A stretch of DNA of 64,000 nucleotides from Tsukamurella paurometabola DSM 20162 (GTDB lineage Bacteria; Actinomycetota; Actinomycetes; Mycobacteriales; Mycobacteriaceae): assembly GCF_000092225.1 (NCBI RefSeq), contig NC_014158.1, positions 4,216,001 through 4,280,000 of the forward strand, in the 5' to 3' direction. The position numbers and the translations under genes were made by a program. Numbering within the stretch: position 1 is the stretch's first letter; each line of letters opens with the position of its first letter. Below the pieces are notes generated by a model. The model was not told the origin of the DNA. It was given only the letters and a program-made list of their open reading frames with translations, and ran no database searches. Positions 7,268 through 15,691 of this stretch are shown here, in pieces.

Positions 7268-8524
7268 CTATCCGAGGGAGGCGAGCGCGCGGATCAGCTG
7301 ATCCACTTCGTACGGGGTGGAGTACTGCCCGAGCCCGACGGTGACCGCACCCCCGTACTCGGGTACGCCGAGTCCGGCGAAGTACCGGCTCGGCACGTTC
7401 GACAGGGCGCAGACGCCGTTGTCGGCGAGCCGCTTGGCCGCCTTCGCGGCGGGCACACCGGGAAGGGTGAACGAGACGATCGGCACGCGGCGTTCGGCGC
7501 GGCCGATGATCGCCACCTGCGGCGTGGAAGCCAGGGAGCTGAGCAAGTAATAGAGCAGGCGCTGCTGGTACTGCCGCAACCCGAACAGCGAGTGCTCGAG
7601 CCGGTCGCGACGGGCACCCACCGAAGCCTCGTCCAGGCCGGCGAGGTGGTCGATCGAAGCGATCAGGCCGGCGAGCATCGCGTACTGGTGCTCGCCCACC
7701 TCCAGCCGCTCGGGACCCACCAGAGTGCGATCGGGATTCACTGCTCGGATCCGGCCGATCATGGACGGATCGCGGAAGACCATCGCGGCCACCTGCGGGC
7801 CGCCCCAGCGGTTCGCGCTGACCACCAGGACATCGGCGCCGCGCCGTTCGATGTCGAGAAGTTCGTACGGTGCAGCGCTCGTGGCATCCACCACCAGCAA
7901 CGCGCCGGCACGGCGTGCGGCAGCCGCGGCGGCCGCCACATCGAGCACGGACCCGATGGTCGACGAGGCCAGCGGCATCGCGATCACCGAAGTCGCGGAG
8001 GTCACCAGTTCGTCGTACTGCCACGCCGGTACCTCGCCGGTCTCGATATCGGCCTCGGCCCACGTGACCCGGGCACCGCCGCGATCGGCTACCCGCAGCC
8101 AGGGCGCCTGATTCGCCTCGTCGTCGAGACGGCACAGGACGGCTTCCGCGCCGAGCCCGAGACGGGCACTGAGGGACTCCGCGAGCGACGACAGCAGCTG
8201 CTCCCGGCTCGGTCCCAGCACCACGCCCTCGGGCTTGCCATTGGTCAGGTCCGCGACGGCCACCCGCGCCGCCTGGACGATGCCGCGGGTGTGTGCGGCC
8301 GCAGCATAAACACCATGGGGGTTACTGACGAATCCCCGAAAAGCATTCGCCACCGCGGATGCCACGGAACCCGGTATCTGGGCCCCCGCCTGGGGGTCGA
8401 AATGAATCCATCCGTCGCCCAGCGCAGGGAAAAGCCCCCGGATGCGGGCAACGTCGAACGCCGAGACAGCGACGGCGGACGAGGCCCGACCGGGAGAACC
8501 CTGGTCGCCTGAGAACGTGTTCAC
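7268..8524 (-). CDS. Class-V aminotransferase / cysteine-desulfurase-like protein lacking the PLP lysine
   Basis: A 418-residue fold-type I PLP-enzyme homologue. It shows the family order: FPALGDGWIHFDPQAGAQIP near the N-terminus, a substrate/cofactor region LVVDATSAAPYELLDIERR (aspartate of the VDA/HD motif present), and VLVVSANRWGGPQVAAM. In cysteine desulfurases this last block reads SxHKxxGP, with the lysine forming the Schiff base. Here the aligned residues are Asn-Arg (Arg239, codon at 7808-7810), so a normal internal aldimine cannot form. The start is GTG 8524, the first in-frame start after an upstream stretch overlapping the bpa promoter region. Mycobacteria have a desulfurase-like gene at the same place (Rv3778c). 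It may be a non-catalytic or atypical member. It is divergent from bpa and followed by the LysE gene. Confidence 0.8.
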   Translation of the reverse strand: MNTFSGDQGSPGRASSAVAVSAFDVARIRGLFPALGDGWIHFDPQAGAQIPGSVASAVANAFRGFVSNPHGVYAAAAHTRGIVQAARVAVADLTNGKPEGVVLGPSREQLLSSLAESLSARLGLGAEAVLCRLDDEANQAPWLRVADRGGARVTWAEADIETGEVPAWQYDELVTSATSVIAMPLASSTIGSVLDVAAAAAAARRAGALLVVDATSAAPYELLDIERRGADVLVVSANRWGGPQVAAMVFRDPSMIGRIRAVNPDRTLVGPERLEVGEHQYAMLAGLIASIDHLAGLDEASVGARRDRLEHSLFGLRQYQQRLLYYLLSSLASTPQVAIIGRAERRVPIVSFTLPGVPAAKAAKRLADNGVCALSNVPSRYFAGLGVPEYGGAVTVGLGQYSTPYEVDQLIRALASLG

Positions 8525-8594
8525 TGCGTCGCAGATTACACCCGGCGACCGACGAGTCGGCGGACTGCCCACGCTGTGCTGCCAGAATGGTGCT

Positions 8595-9104
8595 ATGAGC
8601 GAGCGCAACGAAGTGGAGATCATCCCCGCCGAGAACACCACGCCGGCAGGCGCCGGCACCGAGGCCGCCGGCGACGCCCACGACGAGTTGTCGAACATGG
8701 TCGAGCAGCCCGCCAAGGTGATGCGGATCGGCACTATGATCAAGCAGCTCCTCGAGGAAGTGCGAGCCGCTCCCCTCGACGACGCGAGCCGGGCCCGCCT
8801 GAAGGAGATCCACCGCACGTCGATCAAGGAGCTCGAGGACGGGTTGTCCGACGATCTGCAGGCCGAGCTGGAGCGGCTCGCACTGCCCTTCACCGACGAT
8901 TCGACTCCGTCGGACGCCGAGCTGCGGATCGCACAGGCCCAGCTCGTCGGCTGGCTCGAGGGCCTCTTCCACGGCATCCAGACGGCGCTGTTCGCGCAGC
9001 AGATGGCGGCGCGCCAGCAGTTGGAGCAGATGCGCCAGGGAGCGCTGCCGCCGGGGATGACGCCCGGTCCCGAGTCGCAGACGGGCCACGGCCAGTACCT
9101 GTGA
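8595..9104 (+). CDS. bpa: Bacterial proteasome activator Bpa/PafE
   Basis: A 169-residue protein that assembles as a dodecameric ring and opens the gate of the 20S proteasome without using ATP. The N-terminus is disordered and Glu/Thr/Ala-rich. A core of long amphipathic helices follows (ELSNMVEQPAKVMRIGTMIK at about 35-54, then IHRTSIKELEDGLSDDLQAE and QLVGWLEGLFHGIQTALFAQ). The decisive mark is the C-terminus HGQYL: the GQYL tail is the proteasome-docking motif of Bpa/PafE. The start ATG gives the usual length. The gene lies just before the galactan exporter, matching the mycobacterial order around Rv3780-Rv3783. The proteasome genes themselves are not in this window. Confidence 0.93.
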   Translation: MSERNEVEIIPAENTTPAGAGTEAAGDAHDELSNMVEQPAKVMRIGTMIKQLLEEVRAAPLDDASRARLKEIHRTSIKELEDGLSDDLQAELERLALPFTDDSTPSDAELRIAQAQLVGWLEGLFHGIQTALFAQQMAARQQLEQMRQGALPPGMTPGPESQTGHGQYL

Positions 9105-9155
9105 CACCGCCGACCTCGCCGGGCCTCGCGCTCGCGACGGGTACGCTTCGAACTC

Positions 9156-10013
9156 GTGCCAGTCGATAGTCCCGCCGAGCCGCAGCCGGCGCCCCTCGTC
9201 TCGGATTCGCGCACCTTCAAGCGCGCGATCCGCGACCTGGTCGACGGCGCCACCGTCCACCGCGAGTTGTGGCTGGAGCTGGGTTGGCAGGACATCAAAC
9301 AGCGCTACCGCCGCTCGGTGATCGGCCCGTTCTGGATCACCATCGCCACCGGCGTCACCGCGGGCGCCCTGGCGCTGCTGTGGTCCGCCCTGCTCGCCGC
9401 CGATGTCAAGACGCTGCTGCCGCAGCTCACCGTCGGCTTCGTGATCTGGGCGTTCATCCAGACCTCGATCATCGACGGCTCCGAGGTGTTCATCGCCAAC
9501 GAGGGGCTGATCAAACAGCTACCGGCACCGCTGTCGGTACACGTCTACCGGCTGGTCTGGCGGAACGTGCTGTTCCTCGCACACAACATGATCATCGTGG
9601 TGATCGTGCTGGCGATCTTCCCGCCGAAGCAGTGGTCGTGGACGCAACTCAGTGTGATCCCCGGTTTGGCCATGCTGGCACTGACCGGGGTGTGGGTGTC
9701 GATGTTCTTCGGCATCCTGGCCACCCGGTTCCGCGATATCTCGCCGCTGCTCACCGCGCTCACCCAGCTGCTGTTCTACGTGACCCCGGTGGTGTGGACG
9801 CTGGAGACGGTGCCGGGCGGCAACAGCGAGCGCGCACAGCTGGTGAAGCTGAACCCGCTGTATCACTACCTGGAGATGGTGCGCGGGCCGCTCACCGGCA
9901 AGCCCTTCGATCCCCAGCACTGGTACGTGGTGATCGGCTGCACGATCGTCGGCCTGGGGCTGACCCTGGTGCTGATGAAGCAGTTCCGTTCCCGAGTCGC
10001 GTATTGGGTGTGA
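9156..10013 (+). CDS. wzm: Galactan ABC exporter permease Wzm
   Basis: Membrane subunit of the ABC-2 type transporter that moves lipid-linked galactan to the outer face for arabinogalactan assembly (homologue of Rv3783/RfbD). The 285 residues start with a soluble tail and an amphipathic interface helix, followed by ELGWQDIKQRYRRSVIGPFW, a block characteristic of polysaccharide ABC-2 permeases. About six membrane helices follow; LLTALTQLLFYVTPVVW marks the fifth. It starts at GTG 9156, 51 bases after bpa, and its stop is one base from the Wzt start. Specificity is inferred from the adjacent wzt and glfT1 genes. Confidence 0.92.
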   Translation: MPVDSPAEPQPAPLVSDSRTFKRAIRDLVDGATVHRELWLELGWQDIKQRYRRSVIGPFWITIATGVTAGALALLWSALLAADVKTLLPQLTVGFVIWAFIQTSIIDGSEVFIANEGLIKQLPAPLSVHVYRLVWRNVLFLAHNMIIVVIVLAIFPPKQWSWTQLSVIPGLAMLALTGVWVSMFFGILATRFRDISPLLTALTQLLFYVTPVVWTLETVPGGNSERAQLVKLNPLYHYLEMVRGPLTGKPFDPQHWYVVIGCTIVGLGLTLVLMKQFRSRVAYWV

Positions 10014-10014
10014 G

Positions 10015-10809
10015 ATGAGCGTTTCCATTCGGACGCAGGACGCCTGTGTCGACTTCCCCGTGTTCGACGCCAAATCGCGCTCGCTCAAGCGCGCGGTCAT
10101 GGGATCGGCGGGCGGCAAGGTGATGGCCGACGACAACGTGGTCGTGGTCGAGGCGCTGCGCAACATCACCATGAACCTCGACGAGGGCGATCGCGTGGGC
10201 CTGGTGGGCCACAACGGCGCCGGCAAGTCGACGCTGCTGCGCCTGCTGGCCGGGATCTACGAGCCGACCCGCGGATCGGCCGTGGTGAAGGGACGCGTAG
10301 CGCCGGTCTTCGACCTGGGCGTGGGCATGGACCCCGAGATCTCCGGTATGGAGAACATCATCATTCGCGGGCTGTTCCTGGGGCAGACCCGCAAGTCGAT
10401 GCTGCGCAAGGCCGACGAGATCGCCGAGTTCACCGAGTTGGGCGACTACCTGTCGATGCCGCTGCGCACCTACTCCACCGGTATGCGGGTGCGCATCGCT
10501 CTGGGCGTGGTGACCTCGATCGACCCCGAGATCCTGCTGCTCGATGAGGGCATCGGCGCCGTCGACGCCGAGTTCATGCGTAAGGCCCGCAAGCGACTGG
10601 CCGCGCTGGTCGAGCGCTCCGGCATCCTGGTCTTCGCCTCGCACTCCAACGAGTTCCTGGCCCAGCTCTGCGACCGGGCCATGTGGATCGACCACGGCCA
10701 GGTACGCCAGGAGGGCGGCATCGAGGAGGTCGTCACCGCGTACGAAGGCGCCGACGCCGGCGCCCAGGTGCGCAAGGTGCTCGACATGCTGGAAGCCGAG
10801 GATGACTGA
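10015..10809 (+). CDS. wzt: Galactan ABC exporter ATPase Wzt
   Basis: Cytoplasmic ATPase powering galactan export with Wzm (homologue of Rv3781/RfbE). The 264 residues hold Walker A GHNGAGKST, a Q-loop region, signature YSTGMRVRIALG (the STGM variant usual in polysaccharide exporters), Walker B ILLLDEGIGAVD and a switch histidine in VFASHS. Unlike O-antigen Wzt proteins it has no C-terminal carbohydrate-binding domain, matching the mycobacterial type. A single base separates it from wzm, and its last eight bases overlap glfT1, giving a tight wzm-wzt-glfT1 unit. Confidence 0.93.
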   Translation: MSVSIRTQDACVDFPVFDAKSRSLKRAVMGSAGGKVMADDNVVVVEALRNITMNLDEGDRVGLVGHNGAGKSTLLRLLAGIYEPTRGSAVVKGRVAPVFDLGVGMDPEISGMENIIIRGLFLGQTRKSMLRKADEIAEFTELGDYLSMPLRTYSTGMRVRIALGVVTSIDPEILLLDEGIGAVDAEFMRKARKRLAALVERSGILVFASHSNEFLAQLCDRAMWIDHGQVRQEGGIEEVVTAYEGADAGAQVRKVLDMLEAEDD

Positions 10810-11743
10810 CGGGGTCGGGCGGCCGGACCGCATGTCCGACGGGGCCGGCACCATCGTCGCCGTCGTCGTCACCCACAACCGCCCCGGGCCCCTCGCCGAA
10901 TCGCTGCGGGTGCTCAGCTCGCAGGACCACCCCGTGGACCACCTGATCGTGGTGGACAACGCGGCCCAGGACGAGGTGCGCGCGCTCGTGGATGCCCAGC
11001 CCGTGGCCACCACCTACCTGCCGTCGCAGTTCAACCTCGGCGGCGCCGGCGGCTTCGCGCTGGGCATGCTGCATGCACTCGCGCTGGGAGCGGACTGGAT
11101 CTGGCTGGCCGACGACGACGGCCGTCCCGAGGGCCCGCAGGTGCTGTCCACGCTTCTGGAGTGCGCGCAGCGGCACGGCCTCGCCGAGGTCTCGCCGGTG
11201 GTCGCCACCATCGACGATCCGGAGACGCTGGCGTTCCCGCTGCGCCGCGGCCTGGTGTGGCGACGCAAGCGATCGGAGTTGATCGATCCCGAGAATCCCG
11301 GCGACGATCTGCTGCCCGGCATCGCCTCCCTGTTCAACGGCGCACTGTTCCGCAAGGACACCGTGGCCTCGGTCGGCGTGCCCGACCTGCGGCTGTTCAT
11401 CCGCGGCGACGAGGTGGAGGTGCACCGCCGGCTGGTCCGCTCGGGCCTGCCCTTCGGCACGTGCCTGACCACCGCCTACCTCCACCCGAACGGTGCCGAC
11501 GAGTTCCGACCGATCCTGGGCGGGCGCATGCACACCCAATATCCGGACAACGAGACCAAGCGCTACTTCACCTATCGCAATCGCGGCTACCTGCAGTCCC
11601 AGCCGGGCATGCGCAGGCTGATCCCTCAGGAGTGGGCGCGGTTCGGGTGGTTCTTCCTGGTGCAACAGCGCGACGTGGCGGGCTTCCGCGAATGGCTCCG
11701 ACTGCGCAAGCTGGGCCGCGACGAGCGCTTCACCCGGCCCTGA
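10802..11743 (+). CDS. glfT1: Galactofuranosyltransferase GlfT1
   Basis: GT2 (GT-A fold) enzyme that adds the first galactofuranose residues from UDP-Galf to decaprenyl-PP-GlcNAc-rhamnose at the start of galactan synthesis (homologue of Rv3782). Of its 313 residues, IVAVVVTHNRPGPLAESL forms the first nucleotide-binding strand, NLGGAGGFALGM follows near residue 78, and WIWLADDDGRPEG holds the DDD metal-binding motif. Later come FIRGDEVEVHRRL, with acidic residues typical of the acceptor/catalytic-base region, and TKRYFTYRNRGYL. ATG 10802 overlaps wzt by eight bases; an alternative ATG ten codons in, just before the GT2 core, is possible. Confidence 0.92.
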   Translation: MTDGVGRPDRMSDGAGTIVAVVVTHNRPGPLAESLRVLSSQDHPVDHLIVVDNAAQDEVRALVDAQPVATTYLPSQFNLGGAGGFALGMLHALALGADWIWLADDDGRPEGPQVLSTLLECAQRHGLAEVSPVVATIDDPETLAFPLRRGLVWRRKRSELIDPENPGDDLLPGIASLFNGALFRKDTVASVGVPDLRLFIRGDEVEVHRRLVRSGLPFGTCLTTAYLHPNGADEFRPILGGRMHTQYPDNETKRYFTYRNRGYLQSQPGMRRLIPQEWARFGWFFLVQQRDVAGFREWLRLRKLGRDERFTRP

Positions 11744-11825
11744 ACGGCCGCCGATCTTCGGCATTCATGACGGCTTATTGAAGGCCCCTCAACAGACCTC
11801 CGGCCGTGCGCATATCATCGTCGGC

Positions 11826-13463
11826 ATGGGAACGAGCCTGGCCTCCGATCTGCTTCCTCAGGGTCACGCACTCTTGCGCATGATCCAGCGACGGGTCGTG
11901 GACCCCGCTCGCCCGGACGTCGCTCTGCGTGCCCTCGGCTACAACCGGCAGTACGGCCCGCAGGCCGCGCTGGTGATCAAGGGGGCCGCGGAGAACCCGG
12001 ACCGGGCCGCGATCGTCGACGAGCACGGCACCCTCACCTACGCCCAGTACGAGGCGCAGTCGAATGCGCTGGCCCGCGGCCTGCGGTCGACCGGCCTCAA
12101 GGCGGGCGATGTGATCGCGGTGCTGGCGCGCGATCACCGCGGGCTCATGCTGATCATCAGCGCCGCGGCTCGGGCCGGGCTACGGCTGGCCATGATGAAC
12201 ACCGGCTTCGCCAAGCCCCAGTTCGCCGAGGTGTGTGCGCGCGAGAAGGTGCAGGCGGTGTTCCACGACAGCGAGTTCACCTCGCTGCTGGACGCGCTGC
12301 CCGACGATATGCCCCGTTACCTCACCTGGGTCGACGACACCGACACGATCCCCGAGGGCGCGCAGACCATCGACCAGCTCGCCGCGGGCCGCGAGACCAA
12401 GCGGGTGCCCCCGCCGGCGCAGCAGGGCGGCTTCATCATCCTCACCTCCGGCACCACCGGCCTGCCGAAGGGCGCCACCCGGAGCAAGGTGCCCTCGCTC
12501 GCGACCGCGATGCTGGTCGATCGCATTCCGTTCCAGCGCCGCGGCACCGTGGTGATCGCCTCGCCGATCTTCCACTCCACCGGCTTCGCGATGTGGTCGG
12601 CGGGAATGTCGGTGGGCTGCACCACCGTCACCATGCGCCGTTTCGATCCCGAGAACACGCTCAAGCTGATCGCCGACAACAAGGCCGACATGCTGGTCGC
12701 GGTACCCACGATGCTGACCCGCATGCTCTCGCTCCCCGCCGAGACCCTGGCGAAATACGACACCAGCTCGCTGAAGTCGGTAGTGGTCGCGGGTTCGGCT
12801 GTCTCACCGGAGCTTTCGGAGCGATTCCAGGACACGTTCGGTGACGTGCTCTACAACGTCTACGGTTCCACCGAGGTCGCCGTGGCCACCGTGGCGACGC
12901 CGCAGAACCTGCGGACCGCGCCGGGCACCGTCGGTAAGCCGCCGGTCCTGACCACGGTGCGGCTGTACGACGAGAACGATCGCCTGGTCGAGGGAGTCGG
13001 TGTGCGCGGCCGCGTGTTCGTCCGCGCCGGTGCGCCCTTCGAGGGCTACAGCGACGGCCGCACCAAGCAGATCATCGACGGCCATCTCTCGTCGGGCGAT
13101 ATGGGCCACTGGGACGGAAACGGCCTGCTGCACATCGACGGTCGTGATGACGACATGATCGTCTCCGGCGGCGAGAACGTGTATCCACTCGAGGTGGAGA
13201 ACCTTCTGGTGACCCGCGACGACGTCGTCGAGGCTGCGGTGATCGGTGTGCCCGATGAGGAGTTCGGTCAGCGGCTGCGCGCCTTCGTGGTGCTGTCCGA
13301 CGGTGCACCCGAGGGCGATGGCGAGGAGCTGACCAAAGACCTCAAGGACTTCGTCCGCGGGAATCTGGCGCGGTTCAAGGTGCCGCGCGACGTCGTCTTC
13401 CTCGACACGCTCCCCCGCAACCCCACCGGCAAGATCGTGCGCCGGGAACTCCCCAAGGACTGA
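11826..13463 (+). CDS. Acyl-CoA synthetase (FadD family, AMP-binding)
   Basis: A 545-residue ANL-superfamily adenylate-forming enzyme activating an acid (probably a fatty acid) to its CoA ester via an acyl-adenylate. Motifs occur in order: P-loop ILTSGTTGLPKGATRS (about residue 215), YGSTEVAVA (A5), LSSGDMGHWDGNGLLHIDGRD (A7/A8) with GGENVYPLEVEN, and the C-terminal catalytic lysine in NPTGKIVRRELPKD. The chosen ATG gives usual family length; an in-frame ATG at 11778 would add 16 residues. It resembles mycobacterial FadD2/FadD12-type enzymes; substrate is unknown. A strong hairpin follows immediately. Confidence 0.88.
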   Translation: MGTSLASDLLPQGHALLRMIQRRVVDPARPDVALRALGYNRQYGPQAALVIKGAAENPDRAAIVDEHGTLTYAQYEAQSNALARGLRSTGLKAGDVIAVLARDHRGLMLIISAAARAGLRLAMMNTGFAKPQFAEVCAREKVQAVFHDSEFTSLLDALPDDMPRYLTWVDDTDTIPEGAQTIDQLAAGRETKRVPPPAQQGGFIILTSGTTGLPKGATRSKVPSLATAMLVDRIPFQRRGTVVIASPIFHSTGFAMWSAGMSVGCTTVTMRRFDPENTLKLIADNKADMLVAVPTMLTRMLSLPAETLAKYDTSSLKSVVVAGSAVSPELSERFQDTFGDVLYNVYGSTEVAVATVATPQNLRTAPGTVGKPPVLTTVRLYDENDRLVEGVGVRGRVFVRAGAPFEGYSDGRTKQIIDGHLSSGDMGHWDGNGLLHIDGRDDDMIVSGGENVYPLEVENLLVTRDDVVEAAVIGVPDEEFGQRLRAFVVLSDGAPEGDGEELTKDLKDFVRGNLARFKVPRDVVFLDTLPRNPTGKIVRRELPKD

Positions 13464-13476
13464 GCCACAACGTGAT

Positions 13477-13513
13477 GCGGCCCCGGACTCGTCGACGACG
13501 GGTCCGGGGCCGC
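13477..13513. terminator. Strong hairpin between convergent fadD-like and doxX-like genes
   Basis: GCGGCCCCGGAC (13477-13488) and GTCCGGGGCCGC (13502-13513) are perfectly complementary over 12 bp with a 13-nt loop. It lies between the stops of two convergent genes, so it probably serves both strands. Confidence 0.8.
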
Positions 13514-13529
13514 TGTCATCGCAGCAGTA

Positions 13530-13946
13530 TCACCAGGCGGGGAACAGCGGGCCGGTGAGGCCGAGCGGCACCGACTGGGTGACGTTGACGAAGTAGAACA
13601 GGATCAGCGCGCCGCCGATCAGCGCCATGTTCTTGTTGAACGAGATCATCTCGGTCTGCTTGATCTGCGGATCCACGGCCTTCCAGAAGTCGTGCATCAT
13701 CACGGTGACGGGCAGCAGGAACAGGATCAGCAGCAGCGCGCCGAGGTCGATCCACACACCCAGCACCAGGGAGAGACCGCCCAGCAGGGCGATCACGCCA
13801 CTGCCGACGACGGCGGCCTTCGCCGCGGGCACCTTCTTGGCGAGGGCGTACTGCGCCATCCCCTCGGCTGCGGTGAAATGGCCCACCGCCGAGAGCAGGA
13901 ACAGGGCTGCGAACAGGATGCGGCCGATCAGGAATACGACGTCCAC
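13530..13946 (-). CDS. DoxX-family membrane protein
   Basis: A 138-residue protein with four hydrophobic segments, typical of DoxX/DoxD-like proteins. It begins VDVVFLIGRILFAALFLLSA; the middle has VVGSGVIALLGGLSLVLGVW and ALLLILFLLPVTVMMHDFW, and the end NMALIGGALILFYF. The HDFW element before the last helix is common in this family. I chose GTG 13946 because GAGGAGA precedes it; the open frame continues upstream with Arg-rich text that looks untranslated. DoxX proteins have been linked to thiol/redox stress in mycobacteria, but the function here is not shown. A CRP-like palindrome lies about 95 bases upstream. Confidence 0.82.
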   Translation of the reverse strand: MDVVFLIGRILFAALFLLSAVGHFTAAEGMAQYALAKKVPAAKAAVVGSGVIALLGGLSLVLGVWIDLGALLLILFLLPVTVMMHDFWKAVDPQIKQTEMISFNKNMALIGGALILFYFVNVTQSVPLGLTGPLFPAW

Positions 13947-14038
13947 GGGAGTTCTCCTCGTCTGGTGGCGGCGCACCCTGCGCCGCACGTGAACCGTTCA
14001 ACCGGACTGTGGTCCGTATAATTCCGTCGAAACTGTGG

Positions 14039-14054
14039 TGTGATCTAGATCACT
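14039..14054. promoter_or_regulatory. Putative CRP-type binding site upstream of doxX-like gene
   Basis: TGTGATCTAGATCACT matches TGTGA-N6-TCACA in nine of ten fixed positions and contains the perfect palindrome GTGATCTAGATCAC. It lies in the 164-bp gap before the DoxX gene (minus strand); the other neighbour ends here, so DoxX is the only gene it could control. Confidence 0.55.
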
Positions 14055-14110
14055 GATGTCAGGATACGACCCCGCCCCGGTGTCACACCAGGGTGCGGCT
14101 CGTGGCGGAT

Positions 14111-15691
14111 TCACCAGTAGGAGTGACGGGTGCGCGGTAGGGGTTGCGGATCGGGACCCACCGCGGGCTCCGGCCGCACGAGATGCACCACCTGAAGGAT
14201 GTGGAACTGCTCCTGGTGCACCACCGCGAGGCCGCCGTAGTCGAGCGAGACCTGCATATCGGTACCCATGAATTGGAACGGCCGGAACGTCCACCACAGA
14301 TTGCCGTTCTCTCGGCGATAGTCGGTGTCGGCGCGATCGGCATCGGCCAGAACCCAGGCGGCGGTGCAATTCTTGGCCGCCCACTCGGCCCACTGATTGA
14401 CGCCCTTCTCCTTGTCCCAGAGCTTGTTCTGCTCGCGCCGGTCACCGTCGTTGCCCATATCGGTCAGCCCATCGAACATGCCGGGCAGTCCGTCGTACGC
14501 GATCCGCAGCGAGGGCCACGCCCAGCTCGGCTGCACCTGGAAGAAGACGCAGTCGCCGGGCCGGGCGTTGTCCCGGATGTATCGGGCCGCATAGGTGAAG
14601 TCGCTGCCGCCCGGCTTCGACAACGGACTGTGCTGCCACAGGTAGCCCGGAATCGCCGTCACCGCCAGCACCGCCACCAGCGCGGCGCCGCTCGCGCGCG
14701 ATGCGGGCAGCACCCGAGCGACGGTGGCCGCCGCGACGGCGAGCACCAGCACCACCCCGGGCACGGTGAAGCTCACATAACGCCCCACGTACGACGGCAC
14801 CACCGGCGAAACGAGCAGGATCACCGCGAGCGGCACGAGCGCCGCGGCCACGCCGCAGCGCAGCGGCACCAGCAGATCAGACGGTACGCCGCGCCGCCAC
14901 CACAGCACGCCCGCCGCGATCACCAACGACCACGCTGCCGCCGCGAACAGGTAGGAGTGATCGAACCACTGGTCCACCGCCACATTCGGGAAGATCATCC
15001 ACCCGGGCCAACGCAGCCACGACACCTGATCGCGCTGGGTGGCGGCGAGGATCACGACGGGGCTGACCACCGCGATGGCGATGACCGAGGTGATCGCTGC
15101 CTGCTTCAGCCGGACCCGGCGCACGCCCTCGGGGGCCGCCCACGCCACGGCGACGAGCATCGCGGCGGCCAAGGTCGCCGAATAGAGGAACAGCGCCGAC
15201 GCCAGGGCCAGCGCGGCGCCGTATCCGATCCAGTCGCGCCGGGTACCGGAACGGGCGGCGCGATGCGCGCAGATCAGCGTGAGCGCGGCAGCGGCGATCA
15301 CCCAGGAGTAGGACCGCGCCTCGACGCCGGCCCACGTGATCCGTGGCAGGATCAGCGCGATCGCGCCGGCGAACAACGCGAGCTGCGTCCCGCCGAGTCG
15401 GCGCGCAAGCACGTAACAGGCCGCCACCGCGGCCCCCACACCGAGCGCGGAGAAGGTCCGGAGTGCGGCGGGATCCATGCCGACGGGCCAGGCGAACAGC
15501 TTGAGCACGAAGTAGTACAAGCCGTGTACGGCATCGATAGTGCCGAGCATGCCCCACAGTTCGCCGGGTGAGCGGTCGATCGCCGACGCGGTGGCGAGCT
15601 CGTCGAACCAGACCGACGGGCGACCGCCGTGCCACAGCGAGAGCAGGATGCCCGCGAATACGAACGCGAGCGGTGGGCCGAACCGTCTCAC
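14111..15691 (-). CDS. GT-C family membrane glycosyltransferase (PMT_2/GT39-like)
   Basis: A 526-residue polytopic membrane protein, probably a polyprenyl-phosphate-sugar-dependent glycosyltransferase acting on the outer face of the membrane. After the first helix (PLAFVFAGILLSLWHGG) comes VWFDELATASAIDRS, carrying the Asp-Glu of the first extracytoplasmic loop that is catalytic in GT-C enzymes. About ten further hydrophobic segments follow, then a soluble C-terminal part of about 150 residues. GTG 15691 overlaps the TGA of the gtrA-like gene (ATGTGA), fixing the start and implying coupling. The GtrA partner and the wall-synthesis neighbourhood suggest a role in envelope polysaccharide or lipoglycan modification; donor and acceptor are unknown. 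Confidence 0.78.
   Translation of the reverse strand: MRRFGPPLAFVFAGILLSLWHGGRPSVWFDELATASAIDRSPGELWGMLGTIDAVHGLYYFVLKLFAWPVGMDPAALRTFSALGVGAAVAACYVLARRLGGTQLALFAGAIALILPRITWAGVEARSYSWVIAAAALTLICAHRAARSGTRRDWIGYGAALALASALFLYSATLAAAMLVAVAWAAPEGVRRVRLKQAAITSVIAIAVVSPVVILAATQRDQVSWLRWPGWMIFPNVAVDQWFDHSYLFAAAAWSLVIAAGVLWWRRGVPSDLLVPLRCGVAAALVPLAVILLVSPVVPSYVGRYVSFTVPGVVLVLAVAAATVARVLPASRASGAALVAVLAVTAIPGYLWQHSPLSKPGGSDFTYAARYIRDNARPGDCVFFQVQPSWAWPSLRIAYDGLPGMFDGLTDMGNDGDRREQNKLWDKEKGVNQWAEWAAKNCTAAWVLADADRADTDYRRENGNLWWTFRPFQFMGTDMQVSLDYGGLAVVHQEQFHILQVVHLVRPEPAVGPDPQPLPRTRHSYW

Noticed and set aside
7148-8512. Plus-strand 454-codon frame opposite the aminotransferase-like gene
   Set aside because: No recognisable domain and shadow-like composition.
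14144-15571. Plus-strand 475-codon frame opposite the GT-C gene
   Set aside because: Arg/Gly/His-rich shadow without motifs; the minus strand encodes a clear membrane glycosyltransferase.
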